DNA from: Kiritimatiellia bacterium
GTDB lineage: Bacteria; Verrucomicrobiota; Kiritimatiellia; CAIVKH01
NCBI GenBank assembly: GCA_027493775.1
Contig: JAOSKE010000003.1
Location: 554,845 to 618,844, forward strand
DNA: 64,000 bases
Direction of reading: 5' to 3'
Position numbers and translations under genes: made by a program. Of the stretch, positions 21,248-30,459 are shown one piece after another. Each line of letters begins with the position of its first letter. Position 1 is the stretch's first letter. The notes below the pieces were generated by a model. It had not been told where the DNA came from and searched no databases. It saw nothing but the letters and a program-made list of their open reading frames with translations.

Positions 21248-21982
21248 CTACATGCTGAAGCGCGGCCCCAGGTACAACTGGCGGCTCATCTCGTCGTTAA
21301 TCAAAAAGTCACTCGTGCCCTCGCGCAACACTTTGCCTTCAGCAATCAAATACGCGCGGTCCACCACGGCGAGCGTCTCGCGTACGTTGTGGTCGGTAAT
21401 CAAAATACCCAGGCCGCGCTCTTTCAGTTCAATGATGATCTGTTGCACATCATAGACCGCGAGCGGATCCACGCCGCTGAACGGCTCATCCAAAAGAATC
21501 AAAGACGGATTCGTCACCAGCGCTCGTGTGATTTCCAAGCGTCGCCGCTCGCCACCGCTCAACGTGTAGGCTTTTTGTTTCGCCAGATAACTGATCTTCA
21601 AATCCTCCAACAGGGCGCGCATCCGCTGACGTTGCTCGCGCTTGGAAATCGGCAGCGTTTCCAGAATCGCCATCACGTTTTCTTCCACCGTCAACCGACG
21701 AAAGATCGAAGGCTCCTGCGACAGATAGCCCATTCCCATCCGCGCACGGCGGTACATCGGCTCTTCCGTAACATCCTTCCCCTGAAAAAACACGCGGCCG
21801 TCCGTCGGTTTCACTAGGCCGACGATCATATAAAAACTAGTCGTCTTGCCCGCACCATTCGGCCCCAACAGTCCCACGATCTCGCCCGCCTTCACGTTCA
21901 CGTTCACGCCGTTGACGACGCGACGCCCGCGATAGGCCTTCGCCAAACCGTCTGTGCGAACTAGCGATTTATCGTCCACGCG
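21248..21982 (-). CDS. lptB: Lipopolysaccharide-export ABC ATPase LptB
   Basis: This ATPase powers LPS extraction from the inner membrane with LptFG. It shows Walker A GLLGPNGAGKTTSFYM, Q-loop YLSQEPSIFRRLTVEEN, signature YTLSGGERRRLEITRAL, Walker B LILLDEPFSGVDPLAV, switch ITDHNVRETL, and the LptB ending LYLGPRF. The start is taken as GTG 21982 (VDDKSLVRTDGL), preceded by GGGAG and overlapping the end of lptA. An in-frame start at 22045 would add 21 unlikely residues. Confidence 0.93.
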   Translation of the reverse strand, partial: RVDDKSLVRTDGLAKAYRGRRVVNGVNVNVKAGEIVGLLGPNGAGKTTSFYMIVGLVKPTDGRVFFQGKDVTEEPMYRRARMGMGYLSQEPSIFRRLTVEENVMAILETLPISKREQRQRMRALLEDLKISYLAKQKAYTLSGGERRRLEITRALVTNPSLILLDEPFSGVDPLAVYDVQQIIIELKERGLGILITDHNVRETLAVVDRAYLIAEGKVLREGTSDFLINDEMSRQLYLGPRFSM

Positions 21983-22496
21983 GTTGCTCTCCCATAAAAC
22001 CCTGGCGCTGCTGGCCCGGCTCCGATTGAAGCACAAGGCGCGCACGAGGCTCGACGATCATCCGGTTTTCATTGCGCCAAAACGTAATCTTGTCGCCCGT
22101 CAACACATCCTGATCGCGCGTCACCTGGGGCTTGCCGGTCAGAATAATCACCCCTTGCAACAAGTTGTAAATGGCAAGGTCCGACCGCGCCTCCTTATCC
22201 TCCTGCACAATATGAACATGCCCCTCTGCCTTGATTTCGCTCAGGCGGTTATCCGTGCCGAAGCGCACCGTCATGCGGTCCGCATACAGCCGCATCTCCG
22301 GGTCCACCACCACCACGTTTTTTTCGAACAACGCATACTGCTTTTGATAATCGAACGTCAGCTTGTCCGACGTGATCACCGTCAGGTTGTCCGGATCCGA
22401 CAACGACGCACCTTGAGACTGTGCCCAAGTGGGCGCTGCCGCGACGGCAGCGAGAAGGAGCGCGCTTGTGAAGAAAAAAAGAATACGTTTGTTCAA
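21969..22496 (-). CDS. lptA: LptA/OstA-family periplasmic LPS-transport protein
   Basis: This 175-residue protein has a signal peptide (ILFFFTSALLLAAVAAAPTWAQ) and an OstA-like beta-jellyroll: ITSDKLTFDYQKQYALFEKN, YADRMTVRF, LSEIKAEGHVHI, VLTGDKITFWRNENRM. LptA bridges inner and outer membranes in LPS export. It sits between lptC and lptB, in the standard order, overlapping lptC by 4 bp and lptB by 14 bp. Confidence 0.88.
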   Translation of the reverse strand: MNKRILFFFTSALLLAAVAAAPTWAQSQGASLSDPDNLTVITSDKLTFDYQKQYALFEKNVVVVDPEMRLYADRMTVRFGTDNRLSEIKAEGHVHIVQEDKEARSDLAIYNLLQGVIILTGKPQVTRDQDVLTGDKITFWRNENRMIVEPRARLVLQSEPGQQRQGFMGEQPRGR

Positions 22497-22957
22497 GGCC
22501 CGGCCTCCGCTTTCATACTGCGTTTGATGTCTTTCAGAACAACCTTTGACTGGCTGTAAATTTCGAGTCGCTCCTCGCTCCCGGCCCAGCGAAACCCCGT
22601 GCCGGTCACCACCATGTTGTCGCGCGAAATGCGCACCGGCGCGTCCGATGTTGCGATGCCCGAGTTGCGATCATAGAAACAGCGCGGCGATGTCACACGC
22701 ATATCGAGCAGGCGATTCGTCGAATCGGAAGTCTTCGAATAAAACTCCATTCGTAATTCCGCGATCTCCACCGCGCCGTCGGGCAGAATCCGCGCACTGT
22801 CGCCAAAAATTTGTGAGGTCAAGCGTCCGTCTGCATCGTAGGTTGGAACACGAAAGCCCGAAACGGTCTGCGTTTCATCTACCGTTTGTGCCGTGCTCCA
22901 ACCGACGGCCAGCGCACTCACCGCTGCCGCAACAATCCATGCCACGCCTCTCATCAT
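22493..22957 (-). CDS. lptC: LptC-like LPS-export protein
   Basis: This ~154-residue protein has one N-terminal hydrophobic segment (GVAWIVAAAVSALAVGW) and then an LptC-type region (SGFRVPTYDADGRLTSQIFGD, ITRDN-like ISRDNMVVTGTGF). The start ATGATG at 22957/22954 overlaps the kdsC stop. LptC is poorly conserved in sequence, so the name depends partly on its place between kdsC and lptA. Confidence 0.75.
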   Translation of the reverse strand: MMRGVAWIVAAAVSALAVGWSTAQTVDETQTVSGFRVPTYDADGRLTSQIFGDSARILPDGAVEIAELRMEFYSKTSDSTNRLLDMRVTSPRCFYDRNSGIATSDAPVRISRDNMVVTGTGFRWAGSEERLEIYSQSKVVLKDIKRSMKAEAGP

Positions 22958-23484
22958 CCACCCTCCGCGTAATGCTTCACGATTGCGTCCCAACGCCCCT
23001 TGGCTTTTAAAATAAGTTCAATCACCTCGCGCGCCGCGCCATCGCCGCCGGATCGGGTTGTCACCCACACCGCGCACTCGCGCACTTCCCGCACGGCGTT
23101 CGCGACGGCGACGGGAAATCCCGCCTCGCGCAACGGCGGAAGATCAATCAAGTCGTCGCCTACATAGCAGACTTCGTCCAGTTTGACACGCAAGACTCCG
23201 CAAAGCTCGCGCAACGCTTCGCCCTTTCGCAGCGCCCCCTCGCGTAGCGCATCCACCTTCAAATCCTCCGCGCGCCGTCGCAGCGCAGGGCTTGCGCGAC
23301 CGCTCAGCAGCGCAATTTTTAAACCCGCCTGACGCGCCAGGACAAATCCGTGCCCATCGTGGACGTCGAAGACCTTTATCTCCCCGTCCGCGCCATACGG
23401 CAGATCGCCGCGCGTCAACACGCCGTCCACGTCGAACACAATCGCCTCCACGCGGGCCGCGCGCGCTTCAATTGACGAGTCCAT
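22954..23484 (-). CDS. kdsC: KDO-8-phosphate phosphatase
   Basis: This 176-residue HAD phosphatase without a cap domain releases Kdo from Kdo-8-phosphate. HAD motif I is FDVDGVLTRG (residues ~17-26), motif II LLSGRAS, and motif IV CYVGDDLIDLPPL. The KdsC-type DVHDGHG segment is present. It overlaps kdsA by 17 bp. Confidence 0.94.
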   Translation of the reverse strand: MDSSIEARAARVEAIVFDVDGVLTRGDLPYGADGEIKVFDVHDGHGFVLARQAGLKIALLSGRASPALRRRAEDLKVDALREGALRKGEALRELCGVLRVKLDEVCYVGDDLIDLPPLREAGFPVAVANAVREVRECAVWVTTRSGGDGAAREVIELILKAKGRWDAIVKHYAEGG

Positions 23485-24289
23485 GCAGACTCCTCAATGT
23501 TTTCCAAAGCGGCCGCAAATGCCGGAACGCAATCGCGTTGTCCTTGTCCGACTTCGCGCGCGCCGGATTCACATGCGTTTCCACAAAGACCGCGTCGCAT
23601 CCCGCCGCCACGGCGGCGCGAGCCAACACCGGCGCCATCGTCGCATCGCCCGAGGTATAGGTTCCTCCGCCGCCCGGTTCTTGCACGCTGTGCGTCGCAT
23701 CGAACACCACCGGATAGCCCAGCGCTCGCATCTTCGGCAAACTCCGCATATCCACCACGAGGTTGTGATAGCCGAAACTCGACCCGCGCTCCGTCAAAAA
23801 GATTTTGCGATTTCCCGTGCTTTCGATCTTCGCGATTACATTCGCCATATCGTCCGGCGCAAGAAACTGCCCCTTCTTCACATTCACCACGCGGCCCGAT
23901 TCCCCGCACGCCAGCAGCAAATCCGTTTGACGGCATAGAAACGCCGGCACCTGCAAAACATCCACAATTTCGGCCGCAGGTTCCACCTGCTCCACCCGAT
24001 GCACATCCGTCAGAATCGGCAGCCCCGTCTGCTCCTTCACCGCAGCGAGTACCTTCAGTCCCTCAACCAAGCCGGGACCGCGAAACGACGAACCGGAGGA
24101 GCGATTGGCCTTGTCAAACGACGCCTTGAAAACAAGCGGAATAGACTCCGCCTTCGCGAGATCCGCCAGCCGACGCGCCAGATCAAGACACCCCGCGCGA
24201 CTCTCAATAATGCACGGCCCCGCAATCAGCGCCAGCGACGCCCCGCCGCCAACCTTGACCCGACCAATCTGTACGGCCTTTGTTTTCAT
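23468..24289 (-). CDS. kdsA: 3-deoxy-8-phosphooctulonate synthase
   Basis: This enzyme condenses PEP with arabinose-5-phosphate to Kdo-8-phosphate for the LPS inner core. It shows LIAGPCIIESRAGCLDLA, FKASFDKANRSS, GLPILTDVHRVEQVEPAAE, IPAFLCRQTDLL-like VPAFLCRQTDLLLA, and VFDATHSVQEPGG. The Cys in AGPCIIES suggests the metal-dependent class may apply, but I cannot settle this. The start at 24289 (MKTKAVQIG) gives the usual ~273 residues; the frame stays open to 24370 without a typical start region. It is first in an eight-gene operon. Confidence 0.94.
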   Translation of the reverse strand: MKTKAVQIGRVKVGGGASLALIAGPCIIESRAGCLDLARRLADLAKAESIPLVFKASFDKANRSSGSSFRGPGLVEGLKVLAAVKEQTGLPILTDVHRVEQVEPAAEIVDVLQVPAFLCRQTDLLLACGESGRVVNVKKGQFLAPDDMANVIAKIESTGNRKIFLTERGSSFGYHNLVVDMRSLPKMRALGYPVVFDATHSVQEPGGGGTYTSGDATMAPVLARAAVAAGCDAVFVETHVNPARAKSDKDNAIAFRHLRPLWKTLRSLHGLVN

Positions 24290-24420
24290 ACTTGCGCCAG
24301 CGAATAAACGCGAAGAGGCCCCGAAAGCCAAGCATGGAATGACCCCGCCCCCGCCTAAAAGATTCGACACATGCCCGCAAAACTCGCTAAATTCAGGAGA
24401 ACGCTAGGGATTTTAACTCA

Positions 24421-24846
24421 ATGACAAAACGACTCCTCGCCATCGGGATTCTCGCCGGACTCGCCATTCAGAACAGCACAGCAGCAAACGGTTTCACCGT
24501 CCTTCGTGTTTCCACCCCCCTGATTGCAAGCGCCTCCGCCGGATTGAAACTCGGCGCACCCAACGGCGACATGCGCCCCTCGATGCAAGCCGAAGCTGGC
24601 ATCGGCGGCGGACGCATCGCCCTCGGCCTCGACAACACCGGCGAAGCAAATTTCGGCTACGCCTTCAAGGCCGCCATCCTCAGAACCTGGATCGAACCAT
24701 TGAGCGTGGACGAAAACCAAACCTTCCTCGGCATCGAGCTGGAGTTAAGCGTCAAACAACTCGTCCTCAGCGCAGGCGGCTACCACCGCGTTGGCGAGGG
24801 CGACGACGATTGGCTGGGCTCTGTCGGACTCGGTTTGATTTTCTAA
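24421..24846 (+). CDS. Small secreted protein, probably outer-membrane associated
   Basis: This 141-residue protein has a signal peptide (KRLLAIGILAGLAIQNSTAA), several alternating amphipathic strands, and ends in Phe (GSVGLGLIF), as outer-membrane barrels often do. It is short for a full barrel. No family is recognised. It lies divergent from kdsA. Confidence 0.6.
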   Translation: MTKRLLAIGILAGLAIQNSTAANGFTVLRVSTPLIASASAGLKLGAPNGDMRPSMQAEAGIGGGRIALGLDNTGEANFGYAFKAAILRTWIEPLSVDENQTFLGIELELSVKQLVLSAGGYHRVGEGDDDWLGSVGLGLIF

Positions 24847-24857
24847 CCCGAAACCAG

Positions 24858-24882
24858 CGCCTTTTGCACAAGCCCAAAGGCG
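24858..24882 (+). terminator. Weak hairpin after the small secreted protein
   Basis: CGCCTTT and AAAGGCG pair across an 11-base loop and are followed by GAATAGTTTTA. The imperfect T-tract makes termination uncertain. Confidence 0.35.
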
Positions 24883-25205
24883 GAATAGTTTTATGGGTGC
24901 AGGACATTTTCTTTGAGCCGGCGGGGATCGGCCCCATATCCGACCTTCTCAACAACCTCGGCCCGCCCAGCTTGTCCGCCGGAGGAGAACGGTCGGGCCC
25001 TACCTTTGAAACTCAGGTTTTTAAAAAATTCGTATCCATTCGCGTTCATTCGTGGTTCCTCTTCCGTTCTCCCGCCCCGGAACAACGCCCTCGCGGGCGC
25101 TCGCTCGAAATTCGAGTTCCCAAAAATTCTGTCCTACACCCTAGTTCTATTCCAAGGCCACTTTTGGCTTCCAAAAAATGCGTTTAGGGGTACTGTGTTG
25201 ATGCG
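24883..25205. other. Repeat-bearing intergenic region
   Basis: No coding sequence is convincing. The region holds an expanded copy of the dispersed hairpin repeat (24959-25004) and then ATTCGTATCCATTCGCG..TTCATTCGTGGTT (25030-25060), a style of short internally repeated motif often seen between bacterial genes. Confidence 0.5.
24959..25004. repeat. Dispersed hairpin repeat, expanded copy
   Basis: This begins CGGCCCGCCCAGC and ends GGTCGGGCCCTACC like the copy at 6687-6720, but carries ~14 extra bases (CTTGTCCGCCGGAGG) in the loop. It is in the same orientation as the 6687 copy. Confidence 0.6.
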
Positions 25206-26226
25206 GTGAAGCGATTAAGCATAGGAGGCCTACTGGCGCTCGTATTCATCTTTACGAGCTGCGCCTCTTTGCGCACCGCGCCTACGCCCGACCACACCGC
25301 CGAAGAAGCGCAAAAACTGCTCGCGCGCGGCGTGACCATGCCGGATTTGTTCGGTCAAAATGATGGACCGCTCTGGGTGACCTATCAACAACTCGATGTG
25401 TTTCGAGAGCTTGCCAAAATCGGCTTCGACGCCATCCGCATCCCGATCAACCTCACTCGCGCACAGCGAATGACAACGGCGCCTGGCGCAGAGCTGAGCG
25501 AAGCATGGCTGGCCCGATTGGAGCGGGTGGTTCGCCAGGCGCGACGCGCAAAATTATCCGTCGTGATCGTGGCGCGAATGGACGCGGATATTTCTGACCC
25601 GGCGACGCAACAACAACTCATCGCCGACTGGAGTCAAATCGCATGGCATTTTCGCTCGGCAGATGACCGCGTTTATTTCGAGCTGATCGAAAATTTCGAC
25701 GGAGAGATGAACGATGCCGCATGGTCGCGGCTCGCCGAAGAAATTCGCCTGGCAATCAGACTATCCAACCCCGACCGATTCCTCATTGTCAGCGCGGCGC
25801 AACGCTACAACCCCGCGCGCCTAGCCCACCTCGATTTACCGCCCGATTCAAAATTGCTGTTCGCATTTTCCTACAACGAACCCCTCTCCTTCACCCAGCA
25901 ACGCGCTGTACCGCGCGGCGACGATACGTGGCAAGGCGAATTGTGGAACGGGACAGAACAGGAAACGCGGCGCATCGAACAAGACCTGGACAACGCCACG
26001 CGCTGGGCAAGCGAACACAACCGCAAACTATTCTGCTCCTCCTTCAGCGCCACTGCCGAAGCGGATCCGGAATCACGAATGCGTTGGGACCGCCTTCGTT
26101 GCGCGAGCCTTGGAAAACCGCGACATCGCGTGGAGCTATCAGGCCTTCGGTGGGCCGGACGGAATCTTCGACCGCGAGTGGCGCATCTGGCGACAACCCC
26201 TCGTCAACATACTATTGGACAAATAA
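25206..26226 (+). CDS. GH5-like lipoprotein lacking catalytic residues (frame broken near 26093)
   Basis: The N-terminus is a lipoprotein signal (LALVFIFTSCAS; Cys lipobox). The body follows the cellulase (GH5) fold: GVTMPDLFGQ, GFDAIRIPINL, DWSQIAWHFRSADDRVYFELI, and after correction of one extra C at 26093-26094, ENRDIAWSYQAFGGPDGIFD and a stop at 26226. The acid/base Asn-Glu pair is replaced (FELIENFDG where FELLNEPHG is usual), and the nucleophile motif GEFG reads SSFS. It is therefore probably not an active glycosidase and may bind carbohydrate or be structural. Start codon is GTG 25206 (MKRLSIGG). Confidence 0.75.
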
Positions 26227-26243
26227 CTTTGCCCGCGTTGGAG

Positions 26244-26271
26244 TTGATTCACATCAATTTGACGCTACATT
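26244..26271 (+). promoter_or_regulatory. Putative promoter for the NADH dehydrogenase gene
   Basis: TTGATT (26244-26249), a 16-bp spacer and TACATT (26266-26271). It has the same spacing and -10 box as the pfp promoter. Confidence 0.4.
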
Positions 26272-26324
26272 GAACCAATCGGCGGCGGAGTGCCTGCCAA
26301 TAATTCCCCACCCATCCCTTCAAA

Positions 26325-27584
26325 ATGAATACGCAAAACGAACACCCTTCCAAGCCCAAGCTGGTCATTCTCGGGACCGGCTTTGCAACGTTTAGCATGC
26401 TGCACTATCTGCACCTCAAAGAGTTCGAGGTGTGCATCGTCAGTCCGCGCAACCACTTTCTTTTTAGCCCGCTCCTCCCCAGCACCACGGTCGGAACACT
26501 GGAGTTCCGCAGCATCATCGAGCCGATACGCGCACTGCAAGAACGCGCCCCACTGAAATTTTATCAAGCAACTTGCACGGGCATAGATTTCGATACGCAC
26601 CTCGTCACCTGCGAAGGCAGTTTCGATGGAGAGACGTTCTTGTTGAACTACAACTACCTCGTCATCGCCGTCGGCGCGGTCAACAAGACGTTCGGAATCC
26701 CCGGCGTGTTGGAACACGCGCACTTTTTGAAGGAGCTTGCCGACGCGCGAGCCATTCGCCAGCGCATCATTGAAAACTTTGAACGTGCGAGCACCCCGCT
26801 GATTCCCGAAGAAGAGCGCAAACGCCTGCTGCACTTCGTCGTCGTCGGCGGCGGCCCGACCGGCGTCGAATTTGCGGCCGAGCTGCACGACTTCATGGAA
26901 GAGGATTTGCAGGACGCTTTTCCCGATCTGATGCCCGAAGCGCGAATCACCATTGTGGAAGCATCCAAAACACTCCTCAACACCTTCGACCAGGAACTGA
27001 GCGAATACACAATGAAACGCTTTGCCCGCGCAAAAATCAAAGTGCGCACCGGCACACTCGTAAAAGAAGTGTTGCCCCACGGCGTGCGACTCGCCGACGG
27101 CACGGAGCTTTCTTCTGGAATCGTCGTCTGGTCCACAGGCATCGGCCCCACCCCTCTGCTTCAATCGCTCAAGTCGGTTGCAAAGGATCGTGGCGGACGT
27201 CTGGTGACGGACGAATTTTTCGCAGTGGACCCGGCCCGACGCGTTTTCGCCATCGGCGACTGTTCAACGCGGTCGGGCGATGAGCTTCCCGCGACGGCGC
27301 AAGTCGCGCAACAGGAAGGCGAGTACCTCGGAAAACATCTAAACCGGATTGTGCGCGGAAAAACGCCGAAAAATTTTCACTACCGTCACATGGGCATGCT
27401 CGCCTACGTCGGCGACCGCCGTGCACTCGCCGACACCAAGCGTGTAAAAGGACACGGCTTCACCACCTGGATATTCTGGCGCTCCGTCTATCTGACCAAA
27501 CTCGTCAGCATGAAGAATAAAATCCTCGTATTGTTCGACTGGTTCAAAACCGCGCTCTTCGGGCGCGACATCAGCCGCTTTTAA
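26325..27584 (+). CDS. ndh: Type II NADH:quinone oxidoreductase
   Basis: This 419-residue membrane-associated flavoenzyme oxidises NADH without pumping protons. It has an FAD-binding motif VILGTGFATFSMLHYL, NHFLFSPLLPSTTVGT, a NADH-binding glycine motif VVVGGGPTGVEFAAEL, VVWSTGIGP, and FAIGDCS before the C-terminal membrane-binding helix (TTWIFWRSVYLTKL). AFATFSM replaces the more usual GxGxxG third glycine, as in many NDH-2. It is complete. Confidence 0.92.
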   Translation: MNTQNEHPSKPKLVILGTGFATFSMLHYLHLKEFEVCIVSPRNHFLFSPLLPSTTVGTLEFRSIIEPIRALQERAPLKFYQATCTGIDFDTHLVTCEGSFDGETFLLNYNYLVIAVGAVNKTFGIPGVLEHAHFLKELADARAIRQRIIENFERASTPLIPEEERKRLLHFVVVGGGPTGVEFAAELHDFMEEDLQDAFPDLMPEARITIVEASKTLLNTFDQELSEYTMKRFARAKIKVRTGTLVKEVLPHGVRLADGTELSSGIVVWSTGIGPTPLLQSLKSVAKDRGGRLVTDEFFAVDPARRVFAIGDCSTRSGDELPATAQVAQQEGEYLGKHLNRIVRGKTPKNFHYRHMGMLAYVGDRRALADTKRVKGHGFTTWIFWRSVYLTKLVSMKNKILVLFDWFKTALFGRDISRF

Positions 27585-27603
27585 CGCCCAATCTGCGCAA
27601 AGG

Positions 27604-28374
27604 TTAGTTGAAATCCGCGACAACGGGGACATGGTCGGAGGGGCGGGCAGCGGAACGGGGTGTGGCGTCAATCCAACAGCTCTCTACGCGCTTTGCGAGG
27701 GGCGGGGTTGCAAGGAGATGATCAATGCGCCAGCCTTCCTTCTGGCCGGGACGATATTTTGCGCGATAATCAAAAAATGAATAAGACCGGTCTTCGGGGT
27801 GCAGTTTGCGAAATACGTCTTCGAAACCCCACGCGCGTGTTTCAGCAAATGCCTCGCGCACGGACGCATGATAACAAACGTGTTGTGCGCGTTTCTCTGG
27901 ATTGTGTACGTCCAGCGGTCCGGCAGCAACATTGATGTCGCCCATCCACAACACGCGATCACGCGCGGTGAAATGACTGTCCATCCAGCGCCGCAGGCGG
28001 GCGAACCAGTTCACTTTGTATTCAAACATCGGATGGTCAATCGCGCGGCCCTGAGGAACGTAGGTGTTCAAAATGTGCAGCTTGTCGAACCGCGCATACA
28101 CCAACCGCGCGTCGTCAGCGGGGCCGTCATCCGAAAATCCGAACTGTGTTTCCTGCGGCTTTTCGCGGGAAAGCAGCGCGACCCCGTTGTACGCTTTCAT
28201 TCCGCGAAAGGTGACATAGTATCCAGCGGTGCGCAGCGGGTCGGCAGGGAACAATTCGTCCACGACCTTTGTTTCCTGTAACGCGAGAATGTCGGGTTCG
28301 TGTTTCTCCAACCAGTCGAGAATGACATCAAGGCGTGAACGGACAGAGTTACAGTTGAACGTCGCAATGCGCAT
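27604..28374 (-). CDS. xth: Exodeoxyribonuclease III / AP endonuclease
   Basis: This 256-residue metal-dependent enzyme of the exonuclease-endonuclease-phosphatase fold takes part in base-excision repair. Motifs are ATFNCNSVRSRL, ILALQETKV, NTYVPQGR, MGDINVA, the GWRIDHLLAT block, and SDHVPVVADFN at the end. It is complete. Its 3' end faces ndh with a 19-bp gap. Confidence 0.94.
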   Translation of the reverse strand: MRIATFNCNSVRSRLDVILDWLEKHEPDILALQETKVVDELFPADPLRTAGYYVTFRGMKAYNGVALLSREKPQETQFGFSDDGPADDARLVYARFDKLHILNTYVPQGRAIDHPMFEYKVNWFARLRRWMDSHFTARDRVLWMGDINVAAGPLDVHNPEKRAQHVCYHASVREAFAETRAWGFEDVFRKLHPEDRSYSFFDYRAKYRPGQKEGWRIDHLLATPPLAKRVESCWIDATPRSAARPSDHVPVVADFN

Positions 28375-28382
28375 ACGATTAA

Positions 28383-29852
28383 TCAGTCGCGCGAGTTGGC
28401 GCGATACTGACGAAGAAGTTCAGGAAACGCGCACTGCGCACAGCGCGAGCGATCGTTCAGACAGTAATCCTGAAAAATCTGGATCAACCCCTGTTTGCGC
28501 ATTCCGCTGCGATACCAACTCGCGGGATGGTGGGCGCCGAAAAGATTGAGCGCGGCTTGTCGGACAATCTGATTGTCCCCTTCGGGCGACAGTTCGCCGA
28601 GCAGCGCCTCATCGTACGGCGCGACAACGCCATCGGCTGCAAGAAACGGCACGACAAAATTGGTGACCCAGAGCTGAACGCGATCCTTGCCGATCAATGC
28701 CGTCGGCGACTGTGTTTCCTTTCCGCCCCACGATAAACGGCGACTCCAATACCCATCTGTCGCTCGCTGCAACGCATTGCCCGCAGTTTTCACCACGTGC
28801 AAGGCATTGCGAGTCCCCGCGTCCAGCAGTCGCGGCAATGGCGCGCGGGCGCCGATGAACAGCGGAGCGACTGCGGCAATTCGCCGAACGGGATTATTCA
28901 CCGGGCGCAACCCCGCCGTGCGCCACGCTGGCGCCTCCATTATTCTGTCCGCCCAGCGCTCACGATGGCGGAACCACGCATCCCACAAGGCCCGAACATG
29001 AGATCGCGTTCGCTCATCCCATCGCGGAAGAAGTCGTTGCGGGATCAAGCCCGCGACACCGAGGAGAATCGCTTGCGCGACCAGCGCACAACCACCGCTC
29101 GCGTCGCGCAGCTCGACAACTGGTGCGCGTTCGGCCAATGCGCGAAAGGCTTGTTTGTTGTGCTTGTAGCCGAGGACCGCGAGTGTCTCTTCATAGATCA
29201 GTTGATCTGCGCCGATTTCCTGCAGGCGCAGCGACAGGCGTTCCGCCTTGCGCCGCAATCGTTCCTGTCCCGCGGCATCGAGCAACAGTTGCTTCTCATC
29301 CACCGACCACGCGCGAAGCAATTCCTGACAGGGCGGCACGGCGGCGCGGACGGCGTAGGGATACGCGGAAATATCTATCGCATCGAATGAAAATCCGCGC
29401 TGAGCGGCAAGCGCATCGCGCAACGCAACCTGCACTGCGCCCGCGGGCAGTTGGCCTTCCGCAAGGACGCTGGAAAAGAAGGTCACGTGCGCACACACGT
29501 TGGCATAGCGCGGATCGTCGCGATGTTTGTGCGCCATCCAATCACCGGGATGAATGTGAATCTCCACATCGCCGCGAACGCGGCGATGACTTGACCCAAG
29601 ACGGAGCGATGCGCCGATGAAGTCCGGACCGGCTTCGAGATTCCACACGCCGGGATCATCTACGACAAACGCCTCTCCTTCACTCGTGCGTAGATCGTTG
29701 GGGCGCAAGGCGGGATCGAACCAGACACACTGCAAATGGCGCTCGGTATAGGGAAAGGCCTTGAATCGGGCGGCGGCTTCGCGCACAGCGCCTGATCCAT
29801 TCAGCCCTCCGCGATAACGAGCGGCGAGCGGGAAATAGTCATCCAAGGGCAT
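28383..29852 (-). CDS. DUF2851-family protein
   Basis: This 489-residue protein resembles the DUF2851 family, with the N-terminal features NLEAGPDFIGASLRLG, GDVEIHIHPGDWMAHKH and AHVTFF, and a C-terminal cysteine-bearing tail (CLNDRSRCAQCAFPELLRQ). The His/Asp-rich front suggests a metal site. No biochemical role is established to my knowledge. It lies 8 bases from xth and 6 from the lipoprotein gene, in one operon. Confidence 0.8.
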   Translation of the reverse strand: MPLDDYFPLAARYRGGLNGSGAVREAAARFKAFPYTERHLQCVWFDPALRPNDLRTSEGEAFVVDDPGVWNLEAGPDFIGASLRLGSSHRRVRGDVEIHIHPGDWMAHKHRDDPRYANVCAHVTFFSSVLAEGQLPAGAVQVALRDALAAQRGFSFDAIDISAYPYAVRAAVPPCQELLRAWSVDEKQLLLDAAGQERLRRKAERLSLRLQEIGADQLIYEETLAVLGYKHNKQAFRALAERAPVVELRDASGGCALVAQAILLGVAGLIPQRLLPRWDERTRSHVRALWDAWFRHRERWADRIMEAPAWRTAGLRPVNNPVRRIAAVAPLFIGARAPLPRLLDAGTRNALHVVKTAGNALQRATDGYWSRRLSWGGKETQSPTALIGKDRVQLWVTNFVVPFLAADGVVAPYDEALLGELSPEGDNQIVRQAALNLFGAHHPASWYRSGMRKQGLIQIFQDYCLNDRSRCAQCAFPELLRQYRANSRD

Positions 29853-29858
29853 AACGCA

Positions 29859-30392
29859 TTATTTTTCGGCTTCCGCCATCCGGTCCAACGCGATCCGCAC
29901 AATCGTATTGTACATCTCGGGGTAGCCGGGACGGTTATATCGCTGAACAATGTCGCGATAGAAAGGAAGCGCCTGGTTCCGCATGCCGCTGCTCCACAAG
30001 AGATCACCGGCAGCCTTCCATGCCTGAATCACTTCCCAATCCTCGCTCATATACCGCACGCCGACGAGCGTGAACGCGGCGAGCGCTTCTTTTTTCTGAC
30101 CGCGCTCCGCATAAATCTCACCGATCTTTCGCAACGCCATCGCGTTCCACGGGCGCGCATTGGGGTAATTCGCACGAAGCGCTTCGAGTTCCTGCAAGGA
30201 CTTGTCCAACAGCGCGGCGCGTTCCAAGGTGTTTGTACTGTCCCCGAAGGGAACTTGGAATTGGCGGACAATCCGCTGATACTCGTATTTTGCGCGGGCC
30301 TCGGCGACTTGTTCCAGCGAACGAGTCGCGCAGGCGGAGGCGATTACAAGCAGAACCAAAACAGCCGGTAGAGTTCGGAGAAGCATTCGCAT
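29859..30392 (-). CDS. TPR-like lipoprotein
   Basis: This 177-residue protein has a lipoprotein signal ending IASACAT. A helical repeat region follows (LQELEALRANYPNARPWNAMALRKIGEIYAERGQKKEAL is split here as LRKIGEIYAERGQKKEAL), typical of tetratricopeptide-like tethering proteins. It is upstream of the DUF2851 gene. Function unknown. Confidence 0.7.
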   Translation of the reverse strand: MRMLLRTLPAVLVLLVIASACATRSLEQVAEARAKYEYQRIVRQFQVPFGDSTNTLERAALLDKSLQELEALRANYPNARPWNAMALRKIGEIYAERGQKKEALAAFTLVGVRYMSEDWEVIQAWKAAGDLLWSSGMRNQALPFYRDIVQRYNRPGYPEMYNTIVRIALDRMAEAEK

Positions 30393-30459
30393 TTGCCGCT
30401 TCTAGCAAAATTCCGACAAACGTTCAATGTCAGTGCCAGCGCTTGATTCAATACGACAC

